Source of the DNA: Actinomycetes bacterium
GTDB taxonomy: Bacteria; Actinomycetota; Thermoleophilia; Solirubrobacterales; 70-9
NCBI GenBank assembly: GCA_016861045.1
Contig: BOKP01000004.1
Coordinates: forward strand, 186,001-250,000
DNA length: 64,000 nucleotides
Reading direction: 5' to 3'
The stretch's first letter is position 1; every line of letters begins with the position of its first letter. The notes beneath the pieces are model-generated. The model did no database searches. It had not been told where the DNA came from and worked only from the letters and a program-made list of their open reading frames with translations. Below are positions 45,942-53,838 of this stretch, piece after piece. A program made the position numbers and the translations under genes.

Positions 45942-46055
45942 GTGATTGACGACGACCTACCTCGAAGTACCGGGCTCCAGGTTCCCCGCCGGGTGCCGGC
46001 GGGTTTGGGCCGCCGCGAGCGGAGGTCGCGTGCGGGCGGCGGTGAGCGGCGATGA
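45942..46055 (+). CDS. 37-residue leader frame coupled to the CNNM/CorC gene
   Basis: A GTG at 45942, 14 nt after a TACCCT box (45922-45927), opens a frame that ends in TGA at 46053-46055, overlapping the downstream ATG as ATGA. The product is Arg/Gly-rich with no recognisable domain. A hairpin CCCGCCGG-GTG-CCGGCGGG followed by TTT (45985-46006) lies in the middle and could act as an attenuator. It could be a chance frame. Confidence 0.3.
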   Translation: MIDDDLPRSTGLQVPRRVPAGLGRRERRSRAGGGERR

Positions 46056-47377
46056 CCGAGGTCCTCCTCCTTCTCGTCGTCGCCCTGCTCGTCCTCATCA
46101 ACGGGTACTTCGTCGCCGCCGAGTTCGCGGTCGTCCGCTCGCGCCCGTCGCGCCTGCAGCAGCTCGCCGACGGCGGCGACAAGCGCGCCCGCGTCGCGCT
46201 CGAGCAGCTCGACCGGGTCGATGAGTACGTGGCCACATCGCAGGTCGGGATCACGCTCGCCTCGCTGGCGATCGGGTTCCTCGGCGAGCCCGCGATCGCC
46301 TCGCTGATCGAGCCCGTCCTCGAGGGCTGGGTCGGGCACGCGGCGGCGCTCGCCATCGCGATCGTGATCGCCTACGTGATCGTCACCCTCTGGCACGTCA
46401 TCCTCGGCGAGCAGGGGCCGAAGATGGTCGGCATCGCCCGTGCCGAGAGCCTGCTGATGCTGATCGGCAGGTCGATGCAGTTCTTCCGGGTCGCCTTCGC
46501 CCCGCTGATCGCGATGACCAACCCGCCCGCCCGCTGGCTCGTCGAGAAGGTCCTGAGGATCCCGATCGTGCCCGGGGACGAGACCTCGCCCGAGGAGCTC
46601 CGCATCCTGATCAGCCGCGGCAGGGAGCGCGGCGGGCTGCAGGAGAGCGAGGCCGGGATGCTGGGCGGCGTCTTCCACCTGCACGAGCAGGAGGCGCGCG
46701 AGGTGATGACCCCGATCCCGGCGGTGACCGCGGTCGACTCCGACGACACCGTCGAGGATGCCCTGCGGCGCTGCGTCGCCAGCGGCCACACCCGGCTGGT
46801 CGTGATCGAGGACGACAACCCGGACCGGGTCCGCGGCATCGTCCACAACAACTCGCTCGTGCGCCTGATGATGAGCGCCGGGCCCGACGCGTCGATCGAG
46901 TCGGCGATCCGCGACGCGCCGATCGTCCCCGAGACGAAGCCGCTCGACGACCTGCTCGCCGAGCTGCAGCGCCAGCGCAGCTCGATCGCGATCGTCGTCG
47001 ACGAGTACGGGCGGACGGCCGGGATCGCCACGGTCGAGGACATCCTCGAGGAGGTCGTCGGCGAGATCGAGGACGAGACCGATCCGCGCGGCGCCGAGGT
47101 CCGGCGGCTCGCCGACGGCGACTGGTACGTGCGCGGGCACGTCTCGCTCGGCGATCTCGAGGACGCCGACATCGAGCTGCCGGTCGACACCGACGCCTAC
47201 AACTCGATCGGCGGCTACGTCTTCAGCGAGCTCGGCCGCCTGCCCGTGCGCGGCGACTCGATCCGCGCCGGCGGCTACACGATCCGGGTCGAGTCGGTGC
47301 GCGAGAACCGGATCGTGGCCCTGCGGATCCACCCCGAGCCGGGCCCCGCGGCCGCGGCCACCCGCGGCGACGACTGA
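46052..47377 (+). CDS. CNNM/CorC (hemolysin TlyC-type) membrane protein with CBS pair
   Basis: The 441-residue protein has a DUF21/CNNM membrane domain (1-190) with INGYFVAAEFAVVRSR, SQVGITLASLAIGFLGEP and LGEQGPKMVGIARAE. A CBS pair follows at about 205-330 (REVMTPIPAVTAVDSDDTVEDAL; SSIAIVVDEYGRTAGIATVEDILEEVVGEI). A CorC_HlyC domain (350-430) ends it. Relatives export or sense Mg2+ or Co2+; hemolysin is a historical name. It is divergent from the decarboxylase operon with a 252-bp gap that holds its long leader. Confidence 0.92.
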   Translation: MTEVLLLLVVALLVLINGYFVAAEFAVVRSRPSRLQQLADGGDKRARVALEQLDRVDEYVATSQVGITLASLAIGFLGEPAIASLIEPVLEGWVGHAAALAIAIVIAYVIVTLWHVILGEQGPKMVGIARAESLLMLIGRSMQFFRVAFAPLIAMTNPPARWLVEKVLRIPIVPGDETSPEELRILISRGRERGGLQESEAGMLGGVFHLHEQEAREVMTPIPAVTAVDSDDTVEDALRRCVASGHTRLVVIEDDNPDRVRGIVHNNSLVRLMMSAGPDASIESAIRDAPIVPETKPLDDLLAELQRQRSSIAIVVDEYGRTAGIATVEDILEEVVGEIEDETDPRGAEVRRLADGDWYVRGHVSLGDLEDADIELPVDTDAYNSIGGYVFSELGRLPVRGDSIRAGGYTIRVESVRENRIVALRIHPEPGPAAAATRGDD

Positions 47378-47408
47378 CGCCGCGGGGTGCCCGCGGCCGC
47401 CGCGACCA

Positions 47409-47452
47409 CTGGGTCGTCTCACCGTCGCATGGCGCGGTCGAAATGACCCGCG
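47409..47452. repeat. 44-bp intergenic repeat, copy B
   Basis: It starts CTGGGTCGTCTCACC and ends ATGACCCGCG, aligning without gaps to copies at 47481 and 53681. The left inverted end is good; the right end has two changes. It lies between the convergent CNNM and 3-hydroxyacyl-CoA dehydrogenase genes. Confidence 0.75.
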
Positions 47453-47480
47453 CTGTGGGCGCGAAAGGCTGGGCCCGCAC

Positions 47481-47524
47481 CTGGGTCGTCTCACCACCAG
47501 ATAGCAGGGTCAGGATTACCCAGG
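47481..47524. repeat. 44-bp intergenic repeat, copy C
   Basis: It starts CTGGGTCGTCTCACC, has CAGAT at the same internal place as copy A, and ends ATTACCCAGG. It shares its first 15 bases with copy B, 72 bp upstream. Same convergent intergenic region. Confidence 0.75.
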
Positions 47525-47567
47525 CAGGTCGGCACTCGAGGACGCCGGAGCCGCGCCTCCCGGGCGC

Positions 47568-48395
47568 TCAGTACTCGTAGAAGCCGGCGCCGCTCTTGCG
47601 GCCGAGCCTGCCGGCGGCGACGAGCTCGCGGAGGCGGGCCGGCGGCGCGTGGTCCTCGCGGCCGCCGGCGGCGTGGAGCTTCTCGCCGATCGCGACGGCG
47701 ACGTCGAGGCCGACGAAGTCGAGCAGCCGCAGCGGCCCCATCGGCTGGTTGGCGCCCTTCGACATGCAGGCGTCGATCTCGGCCGGCTCGAGGCCGAGCT
47801 CGTCGAGCAGCCGCACCGCGTCGAACAGGTAGGGGAAGAGGAGGCGGTTGACGACGAACCCGGCCTCGTCCGGCACCTCGACGACGTGCTTGCGAAGGGC
47901 GCCGCAGAACGCCCGGGCGCGCCCGCCGACCGCGGCGGGAAGCGATCCCGGCAGGCAGAGCTCGATCAGTTCCATTCGCGGCACCGGGTTGAACACGTGC
48001 AGGCCGTAGAACCGCCCGCCGACGCCGGCGCGCCCGCCGAGCTCGACGATCCCGAGCGAGGAGGTGGTGGTCGCCAGGTCGGCCTCCGGGGCGGCCTCGC
48101 CGAGGGTGGCGATGAGCGCCGCCTTCGCATCGGCGTCCTCGACGATCGCCTCGACGACGAGGTCGCAGCGGGCGAGGTCGGCGGGGTCGGTCGTGAGCCG
48201 GACCCGCGAGGCGTCACCGCCTTCGACCTTCGCGCAGAGGCGCTCGAGCTCCTCCTCGGCGGACCAGGCCGAGGAGTCGGAGCGAGCGAGCAGGCGCACC
48301 GGGCCGAGGGTCGTGATCGAGGCGGCGAGGCCGAGCGCGATCGCGCCGCTGCCGGCGACCGCAGGTCGCTCGTAGCCGTGGTCGGTGGGGCTCAC
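47568..48395 (-). CDS. 3-hydroxyacyl-CoA dehydrogenase (single-domain, FadB2/Hbd-like)
   Basis: The 275-residue NAD-dependent enzyme has N-terminal AVAGSGAIALGLAASI (GxGxxA, last Gly replaced by Ala) and DLVVEAIVEDADAKAALI. FYGLHVFNPVPRMELIEL carries the catalytic His, and VVNRLLFPYLFDAVRLLDEL and NQPMGPLRLLDFVGLDV follow, as in 3-hydroxybutyryl-CoA dehydrogenases. The N-terminal Rossmann half appears shortened compared with about 285-290 residues. GTG 48395 overlaps the MMPL stop as GTGA, so the two are translated together. Confidence 0.87.
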   Translation of the reverse strand: MSPTDHGYERPAVAGSGAIALGLAASITTLGPVRLLARSDSSAWSAEEELERLCAKVEGGDASRVRLTTDPADLARCDLVVEAIVEDADAKAALIATLGEAAPEADLATTTSSLGIVELGGRAGVGGRFYGLHVFNPVPRMELIELCLPGSLPAAVGGRARAFCGALRKHVVEVPDEAGFVVNRLLFPYLFDAVRLLDELGLEPAEIDACMSKGANQPMGPLRLLDFVGLDVAVAIGEKLHAAGGREDHAPPARLRELVAAGRLGRKSGAGFYEY

Positions 48396-50509
48396 CGCCG
48401 CGCCTCCGCCGGCTCGGCGCCGCGCGGGGCGGCGGGACGGGGGTTCGCTCGCGCCAGCTCCGAGGGCCACCAGGCCCGCCCGCCGAGGTCGAGCGCGAGC
48501 GCCGGCACGAGGATCGAGCGGACCACGAAGGTGTCGAGGAGGACGCCGAATGCGACCACGAATCCGATCTCCGTGAGGAAGACGAGCGGCAGGACGGCGA
48601 GGGTGGAGAACGTGCCCGCGAGGACGATCCCGGCCGAGGTGATCACGGCGCCCGTCACCGCGAGCCCGCGGAGGACGCCCTCGCGCGGTCCGCTGCGGTG
48701 GGTCTCCTCGCGCACCCTCGCCATCAGGAAGATGTTGTAGTCGACGCCGAGCGCGACGAGGAATATGAACGCGAACAGCGGCATCGCGGGGTCGCTGCCG
48801 GCGAACCCGAAGACGACGTCGAAGACGACGTAGCCGACGCCGAGCGCGGCGGCGAACGAGAGGATCACGGTCGCGATCAGGACGAGCGGGGCGACGAGGG
48901 CCCGCAGCAGGACGATCAGGATCGCGAGCACGACCGCGAGCGCGATCGGCGGGATCAGCTTCGAGTCCTTCGCGGCGGCGACCCGGAGGTCGCGCTCGAT
49001 CGCGCTCGGGCCGCCGAAGAGCACGTCCTCGCCTCCGGCCTCCCTGACGACCCTGCGCAGCGCCGGTATCCGGTCGTAGGTCGACGTCGCGTAGGGATCG
49101 TCGGCGAGCGTGACCTGCAGGAGCTGCCCGGGCGGTCCATCGGGGCCGGGCCGGACCCTCGCGACCGAGGCCTGGCGCTCGAGCGCATCGGCGACGGCCG
49201 CCGCCCGAGCCGGGTCCGGCACGATCGCGTAGGCGGGGGCGCTGGCGCCGGCCGGGAACGAGCGCTCGAGCAGCTTCTGGCCCTCGACCGACTCGACGTC
49301 GTTGCGGAAGTTGCTCGTCTGGGTCAGGCCGGTGTCCAGGTTGAGCCAGCCGAGCGCCATCGCGAGCAGGACGACGGTGGTGACGACCCAGACCCGCCGC
49401 GGGGCGGCGGCGATCCGCTCGCCGATCCGGCGCCAGGCGCCGTGGGTCTCGTCCGCCTTGCGGTCGCCGACGTGCGGGATGAACGGCCAGAACGCCCAGC
49501 GGCCCGCGATCACGAGCGTCGCCGGCAGGACCGTGAGCATCGAGACCATCGCGATCGCGATCCCGGTCGCCCCGACCGGCCCGAGGCCCGCGGTGCCCTC
49601 GACCTCGGCGAGCATCAGGCAGAGCAGGGCCGCGATCACGGTCAGCCCCGAGGCGATGATCGCCGGCCCGGCCCGCCGCAGCGCCTCGGCCATCGCCCGG
49701 TGCCTGTCCTCGTGGATCCGCAGCTCCTCGCGGTAACGGGCGACGAGCAGCAGCGCGTAGTCGGTGCCGGCGCCGAAGACGAGGACGGGGAGGATGCTCG
49801 CCGACTGGCCGTTCACGGTCACCCCGATCTCGGTCAACCCGTAGCCGACGCCGCGGGTGGCCAGCTCCGCGAGCCCGACCGCGAACAGCGGGAAGAACCA
49901 GAAGATCGGGCTCCGGTAGACGATCAGGAGCAGGACGAAGACGATCCCGGCCGTCGCGAGCAGCAGCGTGCTGTTGATCGACTCGAAGACGTTGACCGCG
50001 TCGGCGGCGAACCCGGCGCCGCCGGTGACGGCGGTCTCGACCCCGGGCCGGGCGCTCGATTCGACCTGGCCACGGGCGAGGTCGACCGGGTCGAGCAGCG
50101 TCTCCGCCTTGCCGTTGGCGCGAATCGTCGCCTCAAGCACGGCGGTGCTGCCGTCATCGGATACGACCGGAGGACCGTAGGGCTCCGTCCGCGGCGGCAG
50201 CTCCCGGTTGAGCGCCGCGCGGTCGGCCGCGACCCGCTCGAGGTCGGCTGCGGTGAGCTCGGCGTCGGCCCTCCGATAGACGATCACGAGCGGCAGCAGC
50301 TCGTCGCCCTGGATCTCCTCGGCTGCGGCGAGAGCCCTGGTCGACTCGGCGTCGCCGGGGAGGAAGGACGAGGATTCGTTGTCCTGGGCGTCGTCGAACT
50401 TGGCCGGCAGGTCCCCGGCGCCGATCGCGAACGCGACCAGGAGCCAGACGCCGAGGAAGAGCCACTTGAGGCGGGGGCCGGCGGGGAGTGTCAGCGGGCT
50501 CCGACGCAC
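48392..50509 (-). CDS. MMPL-family RND lipid/drug transporter
   Basis: The 705-residue protein has twelve membrane helices in two halves, each with a large extracellular loop. Conserved GTDYALLLVARYREE (TM4-like, first half) and GVDYNIFLMARVREE (second half) hold the proton-relay Asp-Tyr pairs of MMPL proteins. Actinobacterial members export envelope lipids. It may be tied to lipid metabolism given the coupled hydroxyacyl-CoA dehydrogenase and the divergent thiolase. Start GTG 50509; no Shine-Dalgarno sequence is evident. Confidence 0.9.
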   Translation of the reverse strand: MRRSPLTLPAGPRLKWLFLGVWLLVAFAIGAGDLPAKFDDAQDNESSSFLPGDAESTRALAAAEEIQGDELLPLVIVYRRADAELTAADLERVAADRAALNRELPPRTEPYGPPVVSDDGSTAVLEATIRANGKAETLLDPVDLARGQVESSARPGVETAVTGGAGFAADAVNVFESINSTLLLATAGIVFVLLLIVYRSPIFWFFPLFAVGLAELATRGVGYGLTEIGVTVNGQSASILPVLVFGAGTDYALLLVARYREELRIHEDRHRAMAEALRRAGPAIIASGLTVIAALLCLMLAEVEGTAGLGPVGATGIAIAMVSMLTVLPATLVIAGRWAFWPFIPHVGDRKADETHGAWRRIGERIAAAPRRVWVVTTVVLLAMALGWLNLDTGLTQTSNFRNDVESVEGQKLLERSFPAGASAPAYAIVPDPARAAAVADALERQASVARVRPGPDGPPGQLLQVTLADDPYATSTYDRIPALRRVVREAGGEDVLFGGPSAIERDLRVAAAKDSKLIPPIALAVVLAILIVLLRALVAPLVLIATVILSFAAALGVGYVVFDVVFGFAGSDPAMPLFAFIFLVALGVDYNIFLMARVREETHRSGPREGVLRGLAVTGAVITSAGIVLAGTFSTLAVLPLVFLTEIGFVVAFGVLLDTFVVRSILVPALALDLGGRAWWPSELARANPRPAAPRGAEPAEARR

Positions 50510-50619
50510 GCGGGCGGCGAGTCTGTCACAGGCGCGGGCGGGCGCGCCGGGCCCGGGGGCGACGGGCGCGATCGTCTAACGTCCGCCTCGCTCAACCCGG
50601 GAGAAAGGCGGTCGGCGAG

Positions 50620-51798
50620 ATGGCGGTAGCGAGCTTCGGAGGACGTGAGGTGGTGATCGTCGAGGCGGCGCGCCTGCCCGTCGGCCGCGGCCACGAGGAG
50701 AAGGGCTACTACAAGGACACCCATCCCTCGACGCTGCTCGCGAAGGTCTACTCGGAGCTCGTCGGCCGCGCCGGCATCGATCCGACCGAGATCGGAGACG
50801 TGATCTGCGGCTGCGTGCAGCAGTTCGGCGAGCAGGGGATGAACATCGGCCGCAACGCCTGGCTCGAGGCGGGGCTGCCGGTCGAGGTCCCGGCGACGAC
50901 CGTCGACCGCCAGTGCGGGTCCGCCCAGCAGGGCATCAACTTCGCCGCGGCGCTGATCGCCTCCGGGGTCCACGACGTCGCGATCGGCGGCGGGGTCGAG
51001 CACATGGGCCACATCTCCTTCGCCGACGGCTTCGAGGTGATGAGGGAGCACGGCGCCGCCTTCACCCCGGAGCTGCTCGCGCGCTTCGATCTCGTCAACC
51101 AGGGGCTCTCGGCCGAGATGATCGCCGAGAAGTGGGAGATCCCCCGCTCCGAGCTCGACGAGCTCGGAGTCCGCTCCCAGCAGCTCGCCGCCCGCGCGAC
51201 CGAGGAGGGCCGCTTCGAACGCGAGATCATCCCCTTCCAGGTCAACGGCGACACCTACGTCACCGACCAGGGGATCCGGGCCGACACCAACATCGAGGCC
51301 TTGAGCAGGCTCAAGCCGGCGTTCAAGGAGGACGGCCGGATCACCGCGGGGAACAGCTCCCAGGTGTCCGACGGCGCCGCCGCCGTCCTGCTGGCGAGCC
51401 GCGAGAAGGCCGACGAGCTTGGCCTCGAGCCGCGGGCGCGAATCGTCGACCAGACGACCGTCGGCGTCGATCCGGTGATCATGCTCACCGGACCGATCCC
51501 GGCGACCCGGAAGCTGCTCGAGCGCAACGGGATGACCGTCGACGACGTCGACCTGTTCGAGGTCAATGAGGCCTTCGCTTCGGTGCTGGCCGCCTGGCAG
51601 CGCGAGCTCGAGCCCGACATGGACCGGGTCAACGTCAACGGCGGAGCGATCGCGCTCGGACACCCGCTCGGCTCGACCGGCGCCCGGCTGATGACCACGC
51701 TGCTGCACGAGCTCGAGCGCGGCGACGGGGAGGTCGGCCTCGTGACGATGTGCTGTGGCGGCGGCCTCGGCACCGGAACCCTGATCCAGCGGGTCTAG
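50620..51798 (+). CDS. thiolase (acetyl-CoA acetyltransferase-type)
   Basis: The 392-residue enzyme has the acyl-enzyme Cys in VDRQCGSAQQGIN, NEAFASVLAAW, the GGAIALGHPLGSTGAR His motif and the second Cys in TMCCGGGLGTG. It degrades or condenses beta-ketoacyl-CoA. TAACGT at 50577 and GGGAGAAAGG at 50599-50608 form a promoter and Shine-Dalgarno before ATG 50620. It is divergent from the MMPL/hydroxyacyl-CoA dehydrogenase pair, fitting a fatty-acid theme. Confidence 0.95.
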   Translation: MAVASFGGREVVIVEAARLPVGRGHEEKGYYKDTHPSTLLAKVYSELVGRAGIDPTEIGDVICGCVQQFGEQGMNIGRNAWLEAGLPVEVPATTVDRQCGSAQQGINFAAALIASGVHDVAIGGGVEHMGHISFADGFEVMREHGAAFTPELLARFDLVNQGLSAEMIAEKWEIPRSELDELGVRSQQLAARATEEGRFEREIIPFQVNGDTYVTDQGIRADTNIEALSRLKPAFKEDGRITAGNSSQVSDGAAAVLLASREKADELGLEPRARIVDQTTVGVDPVIMLTGPIPATRKLLERNGMTVDDVDLFEVNEAFASVLAAWQRELEPDMDRVNVNGGAIALGHPLGSTGARLMTTLLHELERGDGEVGLVTMCCGGGLGTGTLIQRV

Positions 51799-51941
51799 CG
51801 GGCCGCCCTAGCGACGCTGCTCTCGCGGGCGTCGGCGGGGGTCCCCGGGGAGCGGGCAGAGGGTGCTCCCGGGGGTGGCCCCGGCGCGGCCGTGGCGGGC
51901 CGGCGGGCGGCGTGGGCGTGCCGGCCCCGGCGGGTCGGGCC

Positions 51942-52205
51942 CTATGGCCCGGCCGGGTCCGGCGGCCTCGGGCCGGGCCCGCGGGGGTCGCCGCTTTGGC
52001 GGGCGAGGTCGTTGAGACGGGCGATCTGGCGCTCGCCCTCGACCCGGGCCGGGTCGTCGGTCGGGAGGCGCTCGATCAGTGCCGCGATCCGGTTGCGGGT
52101 CTGCTGGGCGAAGTGCGGCGTCGAGGGGGCGACGAGGGCGCGGATCTCGTCGACGGTCGGCCGTCGGGCGGGGTCACGGAGGTCGGGGCGCTCGGCTTCG
52201 CTCAT
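51942..52205 (-). CDS. small helical protein of unknown function
   Basis: The 87-residue protein is not recognised. It is mostly charged and helical (RNRIAALIERLPTDDPARVE, then RQIARLNDLARQSGD) with a Pro/Gly tail and no membrane segment. Support for being a real gene is the minus-strand box TACCCT 6 nt before ATG 52205 and its position 25 nt after the cell-wall-binding gene on the same strand. Confidence 0.55.
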   Translation of the reverse strand: MSEAERPDLRDPARRPTVDEIRALVAPSTPHFAQQTRNRIAALIERLPTDDPARVEGERQIARLNDLARQSGDPRGPGPRPPDPAGP

Positions 52206-52230
52206 CGCCTCAGGGTATCCGCGCCGCCGC

Positions 52231-53604
52231 TCAGCCGCCCTGGCCGCCCGATCCGGTGGTCGTCGTCGTTGTCGTCTCCGGCGTCGTGGTCGTCGGCGCC
52301 GCGCCGCCGCCGAGGTCGCCGAGGTCGGGCAGCGTCGCCGTCCCCTCCGCCGGCGGCGGCGCTGCCGTGTCGGGCGGCGTCGTCGCGGTGCTCACCGGGG
52401 CCAGCTTGGTGAGCTGGTCGACCTGTGCCTGGAACGGGACCGAGATCGCGGCGGCGTCGCCGATGATCCAGGTGTGGTTGAAGACCGCGCGAGTCGGATC
52501 GTCCTCGAAGCCGGGCTGGATGTCGCTGAGGAAGCTCTGGAGCGCCGGCGGCACCGTCGCCGCGTCGTCGGTGAGCAGCAGCGGCCCGGGGCTGCCGCCG
52601 GTCGATGCGAGCGGCGCTGCCGCGACCGCGTCCAGCGGGCGGTCGATGTTGGCGATCGCGAAGCCGTGGCCGGGGTCGTTGATGTTCCAGCCGAAGCCGC
52701 CGCTGGTGAAGCGGGCGAACGCGATCGCGTTGTCGACCGGGTCCTCGGCGCCGACCCGGGTGGCGCCGTTGAGCTTCTTCAGCGCCGCGTCGGAGATCGC
52801 CGACTCCGGACCGAGGACGAAGACCGGGGTGTCGGGGTGGCGCTTCAGCACCCGCTTGGTCCCGGCCGGGACCTCCTCGCCGTCGGCGAAGACGATCGGA
52901 TCGCCCGAGCGCGCCGCCCAGGCTGCCGCCGGCATCGCCAGGCCGGGGGCGGTCGAGCTGACCACGAGGATGTGCGCCGGGTGCTTCTCGCCGGTGAGCT
53001 CGGCTCGCTCGAGGTCGACCGCATCGGCGATGTCGGCGGGATCGGTGCCCTCGATCGGCGTCGTCTTCATCTCTTCGAGCGCGGCGACGCCGCCGACCAC
53101 GAACGCCTGCGTCCCGTCCGCCTCCTCGAGCCCCGGCAGCGCGAGCGCCGTCAACGCGTCGCCGGTGGCCGGGGGAACCCCGTCCGGGGTGCTGAGCAGC
53201 ACCGGGGTCCCGACCGGGTCGGCGACCAGCGGCGTCGCCGCCAGCGCCTGCTGCCAGTCGTCGGCCGGCGCCAGCACGACGGCGGAGGTGCCGCCGACCC
53301 CGCCCTGGGTCGGGTAGGTGGCGAGGGCGACGGAGGCGGCAACCTCGATCGCGTCGGCGCCGCCGACGCGGGTCGTGTTCCGGGTCGCCTGCTCGGGGAA
53401 GCCCGCGACGGGCGGGCCCGGCTCGGTGGCCGGCGGCAGCTCGACCGCCGCCGGGGCGGGAGCATCGCCGCCGCCGTCGTCGAAGGCCAGGTAGCCGGCC
53501 GCGAAGCCGAGGCCGGCGACGGCGATCACGGCGATCACGGCGCCGACCCGCCGGGCGCCGTCCGACCACAGGGAGGGCGGGAGGGGGGATGGAAGCGAAG
53601 GCAT
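52231..53604 (-). CDS. membrane-anchored cell wall-binding repeat 2 (CWB2) protein
   Basis: The 457-residue protein has a short cytoplasmic N-terminus and one membrane helix (about 20-40). It then has an outside region with CWB2-type repeats: TTRVGGADAIEVAASVAL with AFVVGGVAALE, HPAHILVVSS with VFVLGPESAIS, and ATRVGAEDPVDNAIAFA. A Pro/Thr-rich tail ends it. CWB2 domains bind cell wall polymer in clostridial S-layer proteins. Here it is probably a cell wall-attached surface protein. ATG 53604 has AAGACT 8 nt upstream on the minus strand. Confidence 0.82.
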   Translation of the reverse strand: MPSLPSPLPPSLWSDGARRVGAVIAVIAVAGLGFAAGYLAFDDGGGDAPAPAAVELPPATEPGPPVAGFPEQATRNTTRVGGADAIEVAASVALATYPTQGGVGGTSAVVLAPADDWQQALAATPLVADPVGTPVLLSTPDGVPPATGDALTALALPGLEEADGTQAFVVGGVAALEEMKTTPIEGTDPADIADAVDLERAELTGEKHPAHILVVSSTAPGLAMPAAAWAARSGDPIVFADGEEVPAGTKRVLKRHPDTPVFVLGPESAISDAALKKLNGATRVGAEDPVDNAIAFARFTSGGFGWNINDPGHGFAIANIDRPLDAVAAAPLASTGGSPGPLLLTDDAATVPPALQSFLSDIQPGFEDDPTRAVFNHTWIIGDAAAISVPFQAQVDQLTKLAPVSTATTPPDTAAPPPAEGTATLPDLGDLGGGAAPTTTTPETTTTTTTGSGGQGG

Positions 53605-53680
53605 CCGGCGGCAGTCTTGCGCAATCGGCGCCCGCCGTACGTCGGTGCCGGCGCTCCCGTCGGCGCCCGCCCGCCCCGGC

Positions 53681-53724
53681 CTGGGTCATTCCGGCCCCAG
53701 ATACCGCGGTTCAGATGACCCAGG
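53681..53724. repeat. 44-bp intergenic repeat, copy A
   Basis: It has perfect inverted ends CTGGGTCAT and ATGACCCAG (plus G), and internal CAGAT and CGCGGTT at the same offsets as copies B and C. It lies in the 234-bp gap between the divergent CWB2 and acyl-CoA dehydrogenase genes. Confidence 0.8.
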
Positions 53725-53769
53725 TGTTCGGGCGGGGCCGGACTCCGCGGCGGCGCCCGCCTCGCGCGG

Positions 53770-53793
53770 TAGACTGGTTGACTGACCAGTCAA
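53770..53793 (+). promoter_or_regulatory. acyl-CoA dehydrogenase promoter with TetR-type operator
   Basis: TAGACT (53770-53775) is a likely -10 box. Directly after it, TTGACTG-AC-CAGTCAA (53778-53793) is a perfect 7-bp inverted repeat covering the expected transcription start. Such palindromes are typical of TetR-family repressors of fatty-acid genes. No TetR gene is in the window. Confidence 0.65.
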
Positions 53794-53838
53794 TCAGGCC
53801 GCGCCGCGGACGGGCCGCCCGGCCGGGAGGGATCAGCA

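Noticed and set aside
45930-46051. Mg2+ riboswitch (ykoK/M-box) or yybP-type element upstream of the CNNM gene
   Set aside because: Leader exists, but none of the conserved M-box or yybP core sequences could be matched.
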